Of a DNA stretch of 64,000 bases, positions 54,624 through 63,741 are shown piece after piece. Under the pieces are notes generated by a model, which saw only the letters and a program-made list of their open reading frames with translations, ran no database searches and was not told the origin of the DNA. Source of the DNA: Hymenobacter sp. BT559 (GTDB lineage: Bacteria > Bacteroidota > Bacteroidia > Cytophagales > Hymenobacteraceae); assembly GCF_016427535.1 (NCBI RefSeq), contig NZ_JAELXV010000004.1, positions 248,001 through 312,000 of the forward strand, read 5' to 3'. Each line of letters starts with the position of its first letter. Position 1 is the stretch's first letter. A program made the position numbers and the translations under genes.

Positions 54624-55763
54624 CTAGGGCTGCACCGTGATGCGGCGGCCCTGAGTCGTGAAGTGCACGGCGCCGGTTAGCTCCAGCACGCGCAGCACGT
54701 CGGCGGCGTCTTTGTAGCGGGATATTTTCCCGTTGAAGTCCTTGTTGGTCAACGTGCCCTGGTACTGCACATCTACGTCGTACCAGCGGGCCACCTGGCG
54801 CATAATGGCCTCAATAGGCTCGTCGTTGAACACGAAGTAGCCGTTTTTCCAGGCCACGGCGTGCTGTACGTCCACCTCGCGGACCTGCACCCGGCCTTGG
54901 GGCCAACATCGACCCTGCTGGCCCGGCTGCAGCAGCGCCTGCTGTGGGCCCTGGCCCAGGCGCACCGACCCTTCGAGCAGCGTAGCGGCCAGGGCCGGCT
55001 CGTCGTCGTAGGCCTGCACGTCGAAATGAGTACCGAGAACCGTGACTTCGGCTCCACGGGCGGTTACCTTAAAAGGATGCCGGGCATCTTTGGCCACTTC
55101 GAAGTAGGCCTCCCCAGTCAACTCCACGCGCCGCTCGGCTCCCGTGAAAGCTACCGGAAAGCGTAGCGATGAGGCTGCATTCAGCCATACCTGGCTGCCA
55201 TCGGGCAGCGTAAGCTGGTACTGCCCGCCGCGGGGCGTGGCCACCGTATTATAAAGGAGTTGGCTGGCGGTGGCGGCGCTGGTGGCGTAGCGTAGCTGGC
55301 CGTCGGCCGTTTTTTGCACCTGGCTGCCACCTTGCTGGGCCAGCAGCCCTAGGTGGGCCTGGTCAAGCAGCACGGTGCGGCCATCGGCCAGCGTGAGTAG
55401 GGCTTGGTTGCGGCCGGGGCGCAGGGCCACCGGAGCGGCCGGGCGAGCGGGCCGCCGCGCCACGGTGGGCGCCGCGCGGTGCTGCCAGCCCCAGTAGCCC
55501 CCCGCCACCAGCACCACTACGAAGGCTAGCAGCGCGGCCCACGGCGTGCGCCGCCGCCGGGCGGGTGCTGGCACACCGCTCTGCCGCAAGCGCTGAAAAA
55601 TAGCGGCTTGCGTGGCGGCCTCGTCGCCATGCTCGGCCTCCTGCCAGGGCAGGTCGGGCAGGTCGGCAGTGCCTAGGGTTGCCTCAAAGCGGGCCCGCTC
55701 GGCGGGCGTGGCCGTGCCGGCTTGGTGCTTTTCGTACAGGTCTAGGTACTCTTCGTCGGTCAT
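54624..55763 (-). CDS. FecR-family anti-sigma factor
   Basis: The product is 379 residues. A cytoplasmic N-terminus with sigma-binding helices is followed by one membrane helix at about 74-92 (PWAALLAFVVVLVAGGYWGW). The periplasmic FecR domain holds TPRGGQYQLTLPDGSQVWLN, and the C-terminus is DUF4974-like (VQVREVDVQHAVAWKNGYFV ... VLELTGAVHF). It should hold the divergent ECF sigma factor inactive until SusC signals. Confidence 0.94.
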   Translation of the reverse strand: MTDEEYLDLYEKHQAGTATPAERARFEATLGTADLPDLPWQEAEHGDEAATQAAIFQRLRQSGVPAPARRRRTPWAALLAFVVVLVAGGYWGWQHRAAPTVARRPARPAAPVALRPGRNQALLTLADGRTVLLDQAHLGLLAQQGGSQVQKTADGQLRYATSAATASQLLYNTVATPRGGQYQLTLPDGSQVWLNAASSLRFPVAFTGAERRVELTGEAYFEVAKDARHPFKVTARGAEVTVLGTHFDVQAYDDEPALAATLLEGSVRLGQGPQQALLQPGQQGRCWPQGRVQVREVDVQHAVAWKNGYFVFNDEPIEAIMRQVARWYDVDVQYQGTLTNKDFNGKISRYKDAADVLRVLELTGAVHFTTQGRRITVQP

Positions 55764-55971
55764 GGGGCAGGGCGTCTACCTAGAGAGAGTAGTTTTCGGC
55801 CTCCAACACACACACTTTCGGTAAAGAAAACGTAATTATTTTTTCATAAGCGGCTTAACTCGGTAATTTGCAGCGTCTAATTTTTACTTGTCAGCTTTAT
55901 ACTTAGAGAAGTAGTTTGCTTGCTTCTTCCCAAGCAAGCCGCTTTTCGGCACACCTCTGCCATACCCCGCC

Positions 55972-56544
55972 ATGCCCATCTCGGATGCTGCTTTGTGGGA
56001 AGCCATTCAGGCCAATGACACCTCTGCCTTCGCTACGCTTTATGAGCGCTACTGGCGGCGCCTGTTCACGGCGGCCTATGCCCGCCTGCCCGACCGCGAG
56101 GCGTGCGAGGAAATCGTGCACGACATATTTCTGACGCTCTGGACCGAGCGCGCCCGCCTGCAAATTCAGGCCTTCCCGGCCTACCTAGGGGCCGCCGTGC
56201 GCTACCAGGCCGCGCGCCACCAGCGGGCGCTCAGCACCAGCCCCTTGCGCTACGCCGACGCCCTCGATACCCTGAGCACCGAAGCCGACTACAACCACGG
56301 CGAAACCCAGTTGCTGGGCCTCGACCTGGAGCAGCGCCTGGCCACTGCCCTCGGCCAGCTGCCCCAGCGCTGCCAGGAGATATTTCTGCTGAGCCGCATG
56401 CAGCACTTCTCCAACGACGAGATTGCCGAGCGCCTGCACATCTCACGCCGCTCGGTCGAGAACCAGCTCACGACGGCGCTGCGGCACTTGCGGCTCACGC
56501 TCAAGTGTATGGGCGTGCTGTGGATAATTCAGAATTTAGGGTGA
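55972..56544 (+). CDS. ECF RNA polymerase sigma factor, Bacteroidota type
   Basis: The product is 190 residues. Region 2 is at about 15-80 (FATLYERYWRRLFTAAYARL, EEIVHDIFLTLWTERARL). Region 4 is at about 125-180 (LPQRCQEIFLLSRMQHFSND, IAERLHISRRSVENQLTTAL). It is divergent from fecR with a 208-bp gap, which should hold promoters for both. It likely drives fecR-susC-susD. Confidence 0.94.
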   Translation: MPISDAALWEAIQANDTSAFATLYERYWRRLFTAAYARLPDREACEEIVHDIFLTLWTERARLQIQAFPAYLGAAVRYQAARHQRALSTSPLRYADALDTLSTEADYNHGETQLLGLDLEQRLATALGQLPQRCQEIFLLSRMQHFSNDEIAERLHISRRSVENQLTTALRHLRLTLKCMGVLWIIQNLG

Positions 56545-56585
56545 GGCTGGGCGCAGACTCTACAAAATCTCGCTACCTCTATATA

Positions 56586-56732
56586 CATAAGATGGCGCGG
56601 GACTGCACCCCGTGTCGCCTATTAGCCGTCCTCTGGCCGGCACGTCTGGGTACGGTAGCTGAACGTTCGCTAGCGTGCCGGCCAGAGGTCGGCAGATAAT
56701 CAGCACGGGGCGCAGCCCCGCGCCATCTTATA
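56586..56732. repeat. Long imperfect inverted repeat (AAGATGGCGCGGG ... GGCCGGCACG)
   Basis: Arms of about 58 nt (56586-56643 and 56674-56732) match with scattered substitutions and small indels. The spacer is about 30 nt. It is the most degenerate of the long repeats. It separates the sigma gene from the convergent siderophore-receptor gene. Confidence 0.85.
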
Positions 56733-56749
56733 TAGCTTAGCCCTGGTTC

Positions 56750-59227
56750 CTACAGCGCGTAGCCCAGCGTGAGCAGGAAATTGCGCGGCGCGCCGGGAAA
56801 CAGGCGGATGTAATCGTAGCCGCCTACCCAGTAGGTGCGGTTGGCCAAGTTATTGGCATTTAGCTGCATCGTGACGCGGCCGGTGCGGTAGTAGAGCGCT
56901 GCGTTGAGCAGGATGTAGCTCGGAATGGTTTGGGCGGTGTTGAGCGAGAGCGTGCGCACGGTGGCCAGGTTCGAGCCGAAGCCGATACCTAGGCCGCGCA
57001 GGGCGCCCCGGTCGAGGGTGTAGCGCGTCCAGAGGTTGGCGAGGTGGCGGGGGGCGTTAGGCTTTTGGGCGCCCACTTCAGCGGCCACCGGGCTTTCGGT
57101 GATGCTAGCTTCGTTGTAGGCGTAGGAGGCCGTCACGCTCCAGTTCAGCGAAAGCTGACCTAGGACGTCAAACTCCAGGCCCTTCGACTCCTCGGCGCCG
57201 ACCTGGCGCAGCAGGTCGGGCTGGCTGGGGTCGTTGGCGTTGTAGAGCACGTTGGTTTGGCGGATGCGGTAGGCGGCGGCCGTGATGCTGAGTCGGTCTT
57301 GCAGCCAGCTCGACTTGCCGCCTACTTCCAGCATATTACTGGTCAGCGGCTTGAAGGGGCCGCCTGCATTGGGGTTGGCAATGGTGGCCGCCGTTTGGGG
57401 GTTGTAGCCCTGCACGTAGGTTCCGTACAGGTTCACGTGCTCGTTGAGGGTGAACACCAACCCGGCGCGGGGCAGCAGCGCGTGCTGATGCACCTTAGTT
57501 TCGGCAGCCGTTTTGTAGCCCACCAGGTCGGTGTAGCGCTCGTAGCGCAGGCCCAGCAGCGCCTGAAAGCGCCCTAGGCGCAGCTGGTCCTGCACGTAGC
57601 CAGCGTGCAGGTTGTAGTAGGTGGGGTCGAAGGAACGGGGCGTGAAAAAGAGCTTGCTATCATCCTGCATCCGCTGCGAGCCCAGCACGTCGGCGAGGTC
57701 AAAGTGGGGCACGTTGGGCACGGGGTTGCCGCTGGCGTCGAGCAGGTAGCGGGTGCGGTTGGCGGGCACGTAGGTAGCAATGGCGGCCGTGTTGGCGGCG
57801 TTGCGGTAGCCAGCGGCTGTGAGTTGCGAGGCGCCGGGCGGCAGGGTTTCGCTGCCGTAGTCGTAGCCCAGCACCAGGCGGTGCGCCACCGGGCCGGTTT
57901 CTAGGTCATAGTTGACAAAGGCCGAGAGATTATCGATGTAGCGGCGGCGCTTGCGGGCAAATACCTGCATCGCCACCTTAGTGCTAATATCTTGTCCCGC
58001 CGCATTTTGAGCGTAGGCATTGGCGCTGCGGTGCTCGTAGAGGTCTTCCGCGTAGCCGGTTTTGATGTAGGAGAGGTTGCCGGTGAGCCCCTTGGTAAAC
58101 TGGTGGCTTAGGGAGCCGGTCACGTTGTAGGTCTGCTCGTTGAGATAGTCATTGCCGGTGGCCAGCGACTGCGACGTGGGCGTGGAGTATATGTCGTTCT
58201 TGTAGGTCGCCTGGCCGCGGTCGAGGCGGCTGTTCGAGTTGTTGTACACAATGTCCACATTGAGCCGGGTGCGCGGCGAGGGCAAAAACGAGAAGGACGG
58301 CGCCACAACCAGGTTGCGGTCAAACTGTAAGTCGCGGAACGACTGCGCGTCTTCGTAGCCTAGGTTGAGGCGGTAGAGCAGCGTGCTGTCCTTGCTCAGG
58401 GGGCCGGTAAAATCGGCCAGCGCCCGAAAGTTCTGGAAGCTGCCCAGCGACACGCTTAGCGACTTGCGATTTTCGTTCAAGGGCTTCTTGGTCACGCGGT
58501 TGAGTACGCCGCCGGGGCTAGCGTTGCCAAACAGCGCCGACGACGGCCCTTTTAGTACTTCTACGCGTTCGAGGTAGTTGGCCAGCGGTTGCTTCCAGAA
58601 ACCGGTGCTGGTGCGCAAGCCATTCAGCAGCTGCGTATTGCTCTGCCCATTTACCCGAAAGCCGCGAATCACGATGTCATCGTAGAACGTGAACTGCGTG
58701 ACACCGCTAAAGTTCTTGACTACCTCGCCCACCCGCATCAGGCCCTGGTCGGCAATGAGCTCCTTGCTGGCGTAGGCCACCGACTGCGGCAGGTCTTTAA
58801 TCTCGGTTTCCGACTTGCTGCCTAGGAAGGTGGCCTTGGTGCGGTAGGTGGTTTCCTTGCGGCCTAGCACCTCCACTTGCTGCAAGGCCTGGTGGGCGTT
58901 TTGCAGGGTGGCGGGCAGGCGCAGGCCGTGGGCGGCGGGCAGCGTGACGGTGCGGCGCTGGGGCTCGAAGCCCACGTAAGTCATCCGGATGGTGTAGCGT
59001 TGGCCAGCGGCTAGCGGCAGCTCGTAGCGGCCCTCGGCATCGGTAGTGGTACCTAGGGTGGTGCCCTCTACTACTACGCTCACCCCAGGCAATGCAGCCC
59101 CGGCGGCATCTTTTACCTGGCCTTGCAGCGCACCAGCGTGCAGGTTTTCAGCCGATTGCATTTCTTGGCCCCAAGTATTATAACAGCAGAAAACCAAGAG
59201 AAAAAACGTGCAGAAAAAGTGCCGCAT
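56750..59227 (-). CDS. TonB-dependent siderophore receptor
   Basis: The product is 825 residues. Signal peptide, then a CarboxypepD_reg-like domain (DAAGAALPGVSVVVEGTTLG, about 38-120). The plug holds LPQSVAYASKELIADQGLMR, NFSGVTQFTFYDDIVIRGFR and VEVLKGPSSALFGNASPGGV, which are typical of ferric-siderophore receptors. The barrel ends in LLTLGYAL. No STN domain. Iron regulation is likely but no operator is visible. Confidence 0.93.
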   Translation of the reverse strand: MRHFFCTFFLLVFCCYNTWGQEMQSAENLHAGALQGQVKDAAGAALPGVSVVVEGTTLGTTTDAEGRYELPLAAGQRYTIRMTYVGFEPQRRTVTLPAAHGLRLPATLQNAHQALQQVEVLGRKETTYRTKATFLGSKSETEIKDLPQSVAYASKELIADQGLMRVGEVVKNFSGVTQFTFYDDIVIRGFRVNGQSNTQLLNGLRTSTGFWKQPLANYLERVEVLKGPSSALFGNASPGGVLNRVTKKPLNENRKSLSVSLGSFQNFRALADFTGPLSKDSTLLYRLNLGYEDAQSFRDLQFDRNLVVAPSFSFLPSPRTRLNVDIVYNNSNSRLDRGQATYKNDIYSTPTSQSLATGNDYLNEQTYNVTGSLSHQFTKGLTGNLSYIKTGYAEDLYEHRSANAYAQNAAGQDISTKVAMQVFARKRRRYIDNLSAFVNYDLETGPVAHRLVLGYDYGSETLPPGASQLTAAGYRNAANTAAIATYVPANRTRYLLDASGNPVPNVPHFDLADVLGSQRMQDDSKLFFTPRSFDPTYYNLHAGYVQDQLRLGRFQALLGLRYERYTDLVGYKTAAETKVHQHALLPRAGLVFTLNEHVNLYGTYVQGYNPQTAATIANPNAGGPFKPLTSNMLEVGGKSSWLQDRLSITAAAYRIRQTNVLYNANDPSQPDLLRQVGAEESKGLEFDVLGQLSLNWSVTASYAYNEASITESPVAAEVGAQKPNAPRHLANLWTRYTLDRGALRGLGIGFGSNLATVRTLSLNTAQTIPSYILLNAALYYRTGRVTMQLNANNLANRTYWVGGYDYIRLFPGAPRNFLLTLGYAL

Positions 59228-59603
59228 ACCTTATTTAGAATGATTAAAAACAAGGCAAAGGTATTGGGGCTACACACGAAACCAAGCAACTGGGTAAAAG
59301 AATAGTACTACGGGGGCAGGCAGGCGCCCCTAGGCTATAAGCTGGCGCACTAGGAATGACTAACTTACCTGCTACTAAAATTTTACTTCATCCTGCCTAC
59401 GCAGTACTTGAGGCCTGTGCGGAATTGTGCTCGCAGACTTCGCAAGCCACGCTGAAAAGCCGCACCCATCTTGCCCGATGCGCCAACAGCGGGCAACCTC
59501 GCTCCTTGGTTATCTTGCCTCGGTCAAGCGCGAAAGCCTGTGCCGGCCTGCGCCTTGGTTGCGTAGACGTTGGCCCGGCGATTCGATTTTTCTTCCTACT
59601 GCA
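59228..59603. other. Intergenic interval before a small ORF
   Basis: Holds the siderophore-receptor promoter on the left side. The rest (59290-59603) has no recognised gene, repeat or RNA. Confidence 0.4.
59256..59263 (-). promoter_or_regulatory. Probable siderophore-receptor promoter -7 box TACCTTTG
   Basis: On the minus strand TACCTTTG fits TAnnTTTG, 28 nt before the ATG at 59227. TTGG lies 18 nt upstream of the box as a -33 candidate, the best promoter pair seen in the window. Confidence 0.55.
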
Positions 59604-59834
59604 ATGGCTACTTACACCTTAGCGATAGTCGGGTACCTGGACACGCAGCCCAAACAAACGGGCCTGACTTTTGAGCAAGTAAAAACTGCGCTGGAACAGC
59701 ACCGCGAGCTGTATTCCTCCCAAGTTCAGCGGGCCCTTGCGTGGGCCGAGCACGCCAACTCCGGCGAAAGCTGGCAAACTACTACCGACCTGCGCGAGTC
59801 GGACCAAGCCGATATTTACTTAACGCGGGAATAA
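59604..59834 (+). CDS. Small hypothetical protein
   Basis: ATG at 59604 (MATYTLAIVGYLDTQPKQTG) gives 76 residues: a short strand, then a helical part (TFEQVKTALEQHRELYSSQV) and an acidic end. The longer frame is low-quality upstream of this ATG. I do not recognise it. Its composition is protein-like and it has no signal peptide. Confidence 0.5.
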   Translation: MATYTLAIVGYLDTQPKQTGLTFEQVKTALEQHRELYSSQVQRALAWAEHANSGESWQTTTDLRESDQADIYLTRE

Positions 59835-59883
59835 GGCACCTGCCGGGCTCAAATAAAACGTTGACGTTGAGGCGGATTTACCA

Positions 59884-59902
59884 GTGTAGCACCCTGCTAC
59901 AC
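59884..59902. repeat. Short inverted repeat GTGTAGCA-CCC-TGCTACAC
   Basis: A perfect 8-bp stem with a 3-nt loop lies between the convergent ends of 59604-59834 and 59982-61445. It is followed by three CCTAGG sites in 47 bp. It could be a terminator or a protein-binding site. Confidence 0.5.
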
Positions 59903-59981
59903 CTAGGCGGCCCGGCTACCTAGGCGCACCCTCCCAAGGCTACCTAGGTGGGCTTTGCAGCTAAGCCTAGCGGCTGAGCGG

Positions 59982-61445
59982 CTACTCGCCGGTATAGGCG
60001 TCGCCGCCGATAAAAATCAAGTTATCGGCCGGGCGTGCGGGGGTGCCTTTTGCTCCGATAGCAAACGACTTGCGCACAGTGCGCCCGTCGGGGTAGGTCA
60101 GCGTGAGGGTGTGGCCTTGCAAGCGGTAGGTGCCGCCGGCACTGCGCCGGCTGCCGCCCGCCGCATTGGCCGTCATTACACCGCCGTTGGCACCTTCGGT
60201 AAAGTGGCTGGCATCTACAAAGTTGAGCTTACTGATAACCAAACTGGTGGCCCCGCCCACGCTGCCGCCACTGGCATTTTTATAGGTACGTTTCAGCGGC
60301 ACAGCCCCCGCCGCGTAGGCCGGAAACCAGCTGCCCGTGCCTAGCGCATACGAATTGGGCCGGCCCTTGGCGTCGGTGAGGACGAAGGAGTTTCCGTTTT
60401 TGCGCCACGTACCCCAGGCGTCCGGGCGCCTGGCGCGGTCGGCCGCGGGGTTGAGGCTTTCCAGGGGCTCCTCCCCCACGTCGCAGTACTGCCCATTGGC
60501 CAGCAGCGCCACTGGCTCGAAGCTGAGGCCGCCGTAGGCATCGGAGCGTGCGCGGAAAAACCACTGCGCCCCGGCTGCTACGCCTGCGCCCGCGGTAGCC
60601 GGGGCCGGGCTGGCAGCGGCGCGGGCACCGGCCGGGGCAGCCGGAGCTACTGTGGCGGCCGGGCCCGCACTTTTTACTAGTCCTTGCTCGGTCAGCGTCA
60701 GCGCGTTCACATCTACCTTAAAAAGCTGCTGAAACCGCGTGGCTACGTTGCGCCGAAAAGCCGCTGCCTTGGCTGCGTCGGTTCCTTGCGCGCCCACACT
60801 CACCAGCACTGTTTGCAGCTTTAGCAGCTCTCCTAGCTGCGCCGCTACGCTGGCCGGGCGGCCCGCCAGCACGCGGGCGGCGGTGGGGGCAAACTGCTGC
60901 CGCACGGCGGCCGTGGGGCCGGCCGGCAAGAGCGCCCCACCCGGCACTTCGCCGTGGGCTACACGGTAGGTGGCCACCAGGCAGGCCGCAAAGGCATCGG
61001 CCACGTTGTTGTTTTGCAGGCCCGTACCCGGTAGCAGCTTCGCGTACAGCGGCTCATAGTCGGCCGGCCCGCCCGGCCCGAACATAGCCGCGAATTTGGT
61101 GACCGTGGCGGAGGTGGTGCCAGGCTGGCGCCGCGCAAACGCTTCGGCCGTCGTGCGCCGCATTGCCGTGGTGGTGGTGTAGCGCAGGTAGGGCGCCGCC
61201 ACGGCGGTGGCCCCAGCCGCAGCCGCCGGGGCCGTACTCGCTGCTCCTCGCTCGCCGCTGCGGGCCTTGCTGCGGCGAATGGTTTCATTGAGCATGGCCT
61301 TGTTGAGCTGCGAGTTGGTCAGCGCCATCATGTTGCTGGCGTAAATTTCCATTGTCAGCTCTGGCGATTGGGCCCGGCTCGTAGCGGGTGCCAGCAGGCC
61401 AGGCAGCACACCTAGGCCCAGGAAAAACAGATTTTTCAGGCGCAT
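59982..61445 (-). CDS. DUF6683-like secreted protein with lipocalin-like tail
   Basis: ATG at 61445 (MRLKNLFFLGLGVLPGLLAP) gives 487 residues; 28 extra residues in the longer frame are unlikely. Signal peptide ends SRAQ. The N-terminal region with NNVADAFAACLVATYRVAHG and an AAFRRNVATRFQQLFKVDV block recalls DUF6683, which I hold as tentative. An Ala-rich linker follows. The C-terminal part (GTYRLQGHTLTLTYPDGRTV) is beta-rich like lipocalins. No function is known. Confidence 0.65.
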   Translation of the reverse strand: MRLKNLFFLGLGVLPGLLAPATSRAQSPELTMEIYASNMMALTNSQLNKAMLNETIRRSKARSGERGAASTAPAAAAGATAVAAPYLRYTTTTAMRRTTAEAFARRQPGTTSATVTKFAAMFGPGGPADYEPLYAKLLPGTGLQNNNVADAFAACLVATYRVAHGEVPGGALLPAGPTAAVRQQFAPTAARVLAGRPASVAAQLGELLKLQTVLVSVGAQGTDAAKAAAFRRNVATRFQQLFKVDVNALTLTEQGLVKSAGPAATVAPAAPAGARAAASPAPATAGAGVAAGAQWFFRARSDAYGGLSFEPVALLANGQYCDVGEEPLESLNPAADRARRPDAWGTWRKNGNSFVLTDAKGRPNSYALGTGSWFPAYAAGAVPLKRTYKNASGGSVGGATSLVISKLNFVDASHFTEGANGGVMTANAAGGSRRSAGGTYRLQGHTLTLTYPDGRTVRKSFAIGAKGTPARPADNLIFIGGDAYTGE

Positions 61446-61811
61446 AGCCAAGACGAATAAATAGTGGTAAGCTAGCACTATAGCTAGCCGCTGCACACTA
61501 AACGACAACTTCTTCACCCTAGCCCGCAACGTAGCCGGGCGCTGGCCAGCAGCGGCCGAGCCATACTAACGAGCAACTCAGCCAGAGGTTAGCGAGCGCC
61601 GCGCCGCTGGCTCCATGTCAACAATCATTTGAAGGCCGCCTAGGCTGCTTCTCCAAGCAAGGCCTGCTCAACCGAAGCCCCCAAGGCCAGCCACAATGGG
61701 TTGGCTCTGTCCTCGGGGAGCTTGCCAGGCGGCTGCGGGGCTCGAACCCAGGTGCGTAAGCACTTGTAGCCACTGCAAAGCCTATGGCCGCAAGCCTTTT
61801 ATTTTTACGGC
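61446..61811. other. Intergenic interval between divergent genes
   Basis: 366 bp that should hold promoters for the DUF6683-like gene and the AraC gene. I found no clear TAnnTTTG box. A T-arm-like GGGTTCGAGCCCC on the minus strand at 61737-61750 is not part of a foldable tRNA. Confidence 0.4.
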
Positions 61812-62693
61812 ATGAGCACTAGCCTCTCCTCTCCCATCGACTTACAATCGGCAGGCTTTCAGGTGTATGAAAGAAACCTGCATATGCATGAGGCAGCACC
61901 GCCACGGCTTGCGGCGCAGCTATTTAGCCGGCGTGCCTATTACAAGGTGCTACTGATGGAGAGCAAATGTCTGATTCACTACGCGCACCAAAGCCTAGAG
62001 CTGGACGGGCAGTACCTGCTCTTTACCAACCCGCATATTCCGTATTCGCTGGAGCTGCGCACCGACCAGCTGCACGCCTACGCTTGCTTGTTTACCGAAG
62101 AGTTTGTAAAGGCCGCCGACCGCTCGGAAAGCTTGCAACAGTCGCCGCTGTTTCGCATTGGCAGCACCCCACTATTTAAGCTCGCTGCGCCACAGGCAGA
62201 TTACGTGCGGGATATCTTTCAACGGATGCTGACCGAGCAGGAAGGAAGCTATCCGTTTAAGGGCGACCTAATTCGCACGTATGTGCAGTTGCTTATTCAC
62301 GAGGCGCTGCACCTACAGCCGGCTGATACGTTTGTGCAGCCCCGGAACGCCGCCACCCGCCTCACGTCGCTCTTTCTGGAGCTGCTGGAGCGCTTGTTTC
62401 CTATCGAGCAGCCGACGCAGCAGCTGCCCCTCAAAACCCCTCAGGATTTTGCCGACCGGCTGGCCGTGCACGTCAATCACCTCAACAAAGCCGTGAAGCA
62501 GGTGACGGGTAAGCCCACGAGCGCCCACATTGCCGGCCGCATTCTGGACGAGGCCAGGGCACTGCTTCAGCACACCGACTGGAGCGTAGCCAGCATTGCC
62601 TACTGCCTGGGCTTCGAGTACCCGACCTATTTCCAAAACTTCTTTAAGAAGCACACCGGCTGCACGCCACTGTCCCTACGCCGCAAGCCCTGA
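61812..62693 (+). CDS. AraC-family transcriptional regulator
   Basis: The product is 293 residues. The N-terminal part is a cupin-like sensing domain (YKVLLMESKCLIHYAHQSLE). The C-terminal 100 residues hold two helix-turn-helix motifs (PTSAHIAGRILDEARALLQH and WSVASIAYCLGFEYPTYFQN with FFKKHTGCTP). It probably controls the dehydrogenase 166 bp downstream. Confidence 0.92.
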   Translation: MSTSLSSPIDLQSAGFQVYERNLHMHEAAPPRLAAQLFSRRAYYKVLLMESKCLIHYAHQSLELDGQYLLFTNPHIPYSLELRTDQLHAYACLFTEEFVKAADRSESLQQSPLFRIGSTPLFKLAAPQADYVRDIFQRMLTEQEGSYPFKGDLIRTYVQLLIHEALHLQPADTFVQPRNAATRLTSLFLELLERLFPIEQPTQQLPLKTPQDFADRLAVHVNHLNKAVKQVTGKPTSAHIAGRILDEARALLQHTDWSVASIAYCLGFEYPTYFQNFFKKHTGCTPLSLRRKP

Positions 62694-62859
62694 CCCTAGG
62701 CTTGGCGCACGGGCCTTATGGCCCCGATGGCGCACTCCCGCTGGCGGGTGTAGGGAGGCCTGGCGTGTTTCGTATACTTTTTCGATTGATTTCAGTTACC
62801 AGCCAGGTAGCACCGGCCCGGAGCTTTGCCGCTGTATTTTATCAACCCAGATAAGCCAG

Positions 62860-63651
62860 ATGGAAAGCAACCAGCAGTACCAAGACCTCGCCGGAAAAAC
62901 GGCGTTGATAACGGGCGGCACCAAAGGCATTGGCAAAGCCATTGCGGATAGATTAAGTCAAGCAGGAGCCCGGGTTATCGTCACTGCCCGGCATCAGCCC
63001 GAGGAAACCGATTCGCCGCCTCCTTTTATCAAAGCCGACATCACCCAGCCCCAACAGGTAGCCGAGTTGGCCCAAGCCATCACCGAAACGTACGGCGGCC
63101 TTGACATCCTCGTCAATAACGTGGGCGGGGTGACGGCGCCCGGTGGGGGGTTTAGTAGCCTCACGGACCAAGACTGGGAGCAGGAGCTGCAGTTTAACCT
63201 GCTGGCGGCCATTCGGCTCGACCGAGCGCTGCTACCCACCATGATAGCGCAAAAAAGCGGCGTGATAATTCACGTTTCGTCGGTGGCCGGAATAAAGCCC
63301 GTGTGGTATCACAATTTGGCTTATGCCGTGTCCAAAGCGGGGCTGAATGCCTATAGCAAAGCCTTATCGAATGAACTTGCCCCCAAAGGCATCCGCGTAC
63401 TGACCGTATCGCCAGGCGCAACCAACACGCCGTTGATGCAGCAGCTCGTTCAGCGCTATGCGGCCACTGCTGGCCTAGGGGCCGACGAAGCCTTTCAGCA
63501 AATGGCGGCCCAAGCGGGCGGCATCCCGATGGGGCGGATGGCTGAACCGGCAGAAGTCGCTGCGCTGGTTTATTTTCTGGTTTCGCCAGCAGCGTCTTAC
63601 CTGACCGGCGCCAACTATTTAGTTGATGGCGGCACCGTGCCCGTGGTTTAA
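62860..63651 (+). CDS. Short-chain dehydrogenase/reductase
   Basis: ATG at 62860 (MESNQQYQDLAGKTALITGG) gives 263 residues; the frame upstream overlaps the AraC gene and is not coding. A complete triad is visible: the GGTKGIGKAIA cofactor loop, NNVGG, Ser in HVSSVAGIKPVW and YAVSK. The product ends GANYLVDGGTVPVV. The substrate is unknown. The AraC neighbour suggests inducible expression. Confidence 0.93.
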   Translation: MESNQQYQDLAGKTALITGGTKGIGKAIADRLSQAGARVIVTARHQPEETDSPPPFIKADITQPQQVAELAQAITETYGGLDILVNNVGGVTAPGGGFSSLTDQDWEQELQFNLLAAIRLDRALLPTMIAQKSGVIIHVSSVAGIKPVWYHNLAYAVSKAGLNAYSKALSNELAPKGIRVLTVSPGATNTPLMQQLVQRYAATAGLGADEAFQQMAAQAGGIPMGRMAEPAEVAALVYFLVSPAASYLTGANYLVDGGTVPVV

Positions 63652-63741
63652 GGCTGCTTAAGCGCGTGCTCTGCACGAATCCGTAGTGCGCTACAGGGCC
63701 ACCGACCTCCACGCCCGCAGCCTCCAGTGCCTGACCTAGGT

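Noticed and set aside
61737..61750. tRNA-like T-arm (GGGTTCGAGCCCC on the minus strand)
   Set aside because: I could not fold a matching acceptor and anticodon arm around it; probably chance or an old relic.
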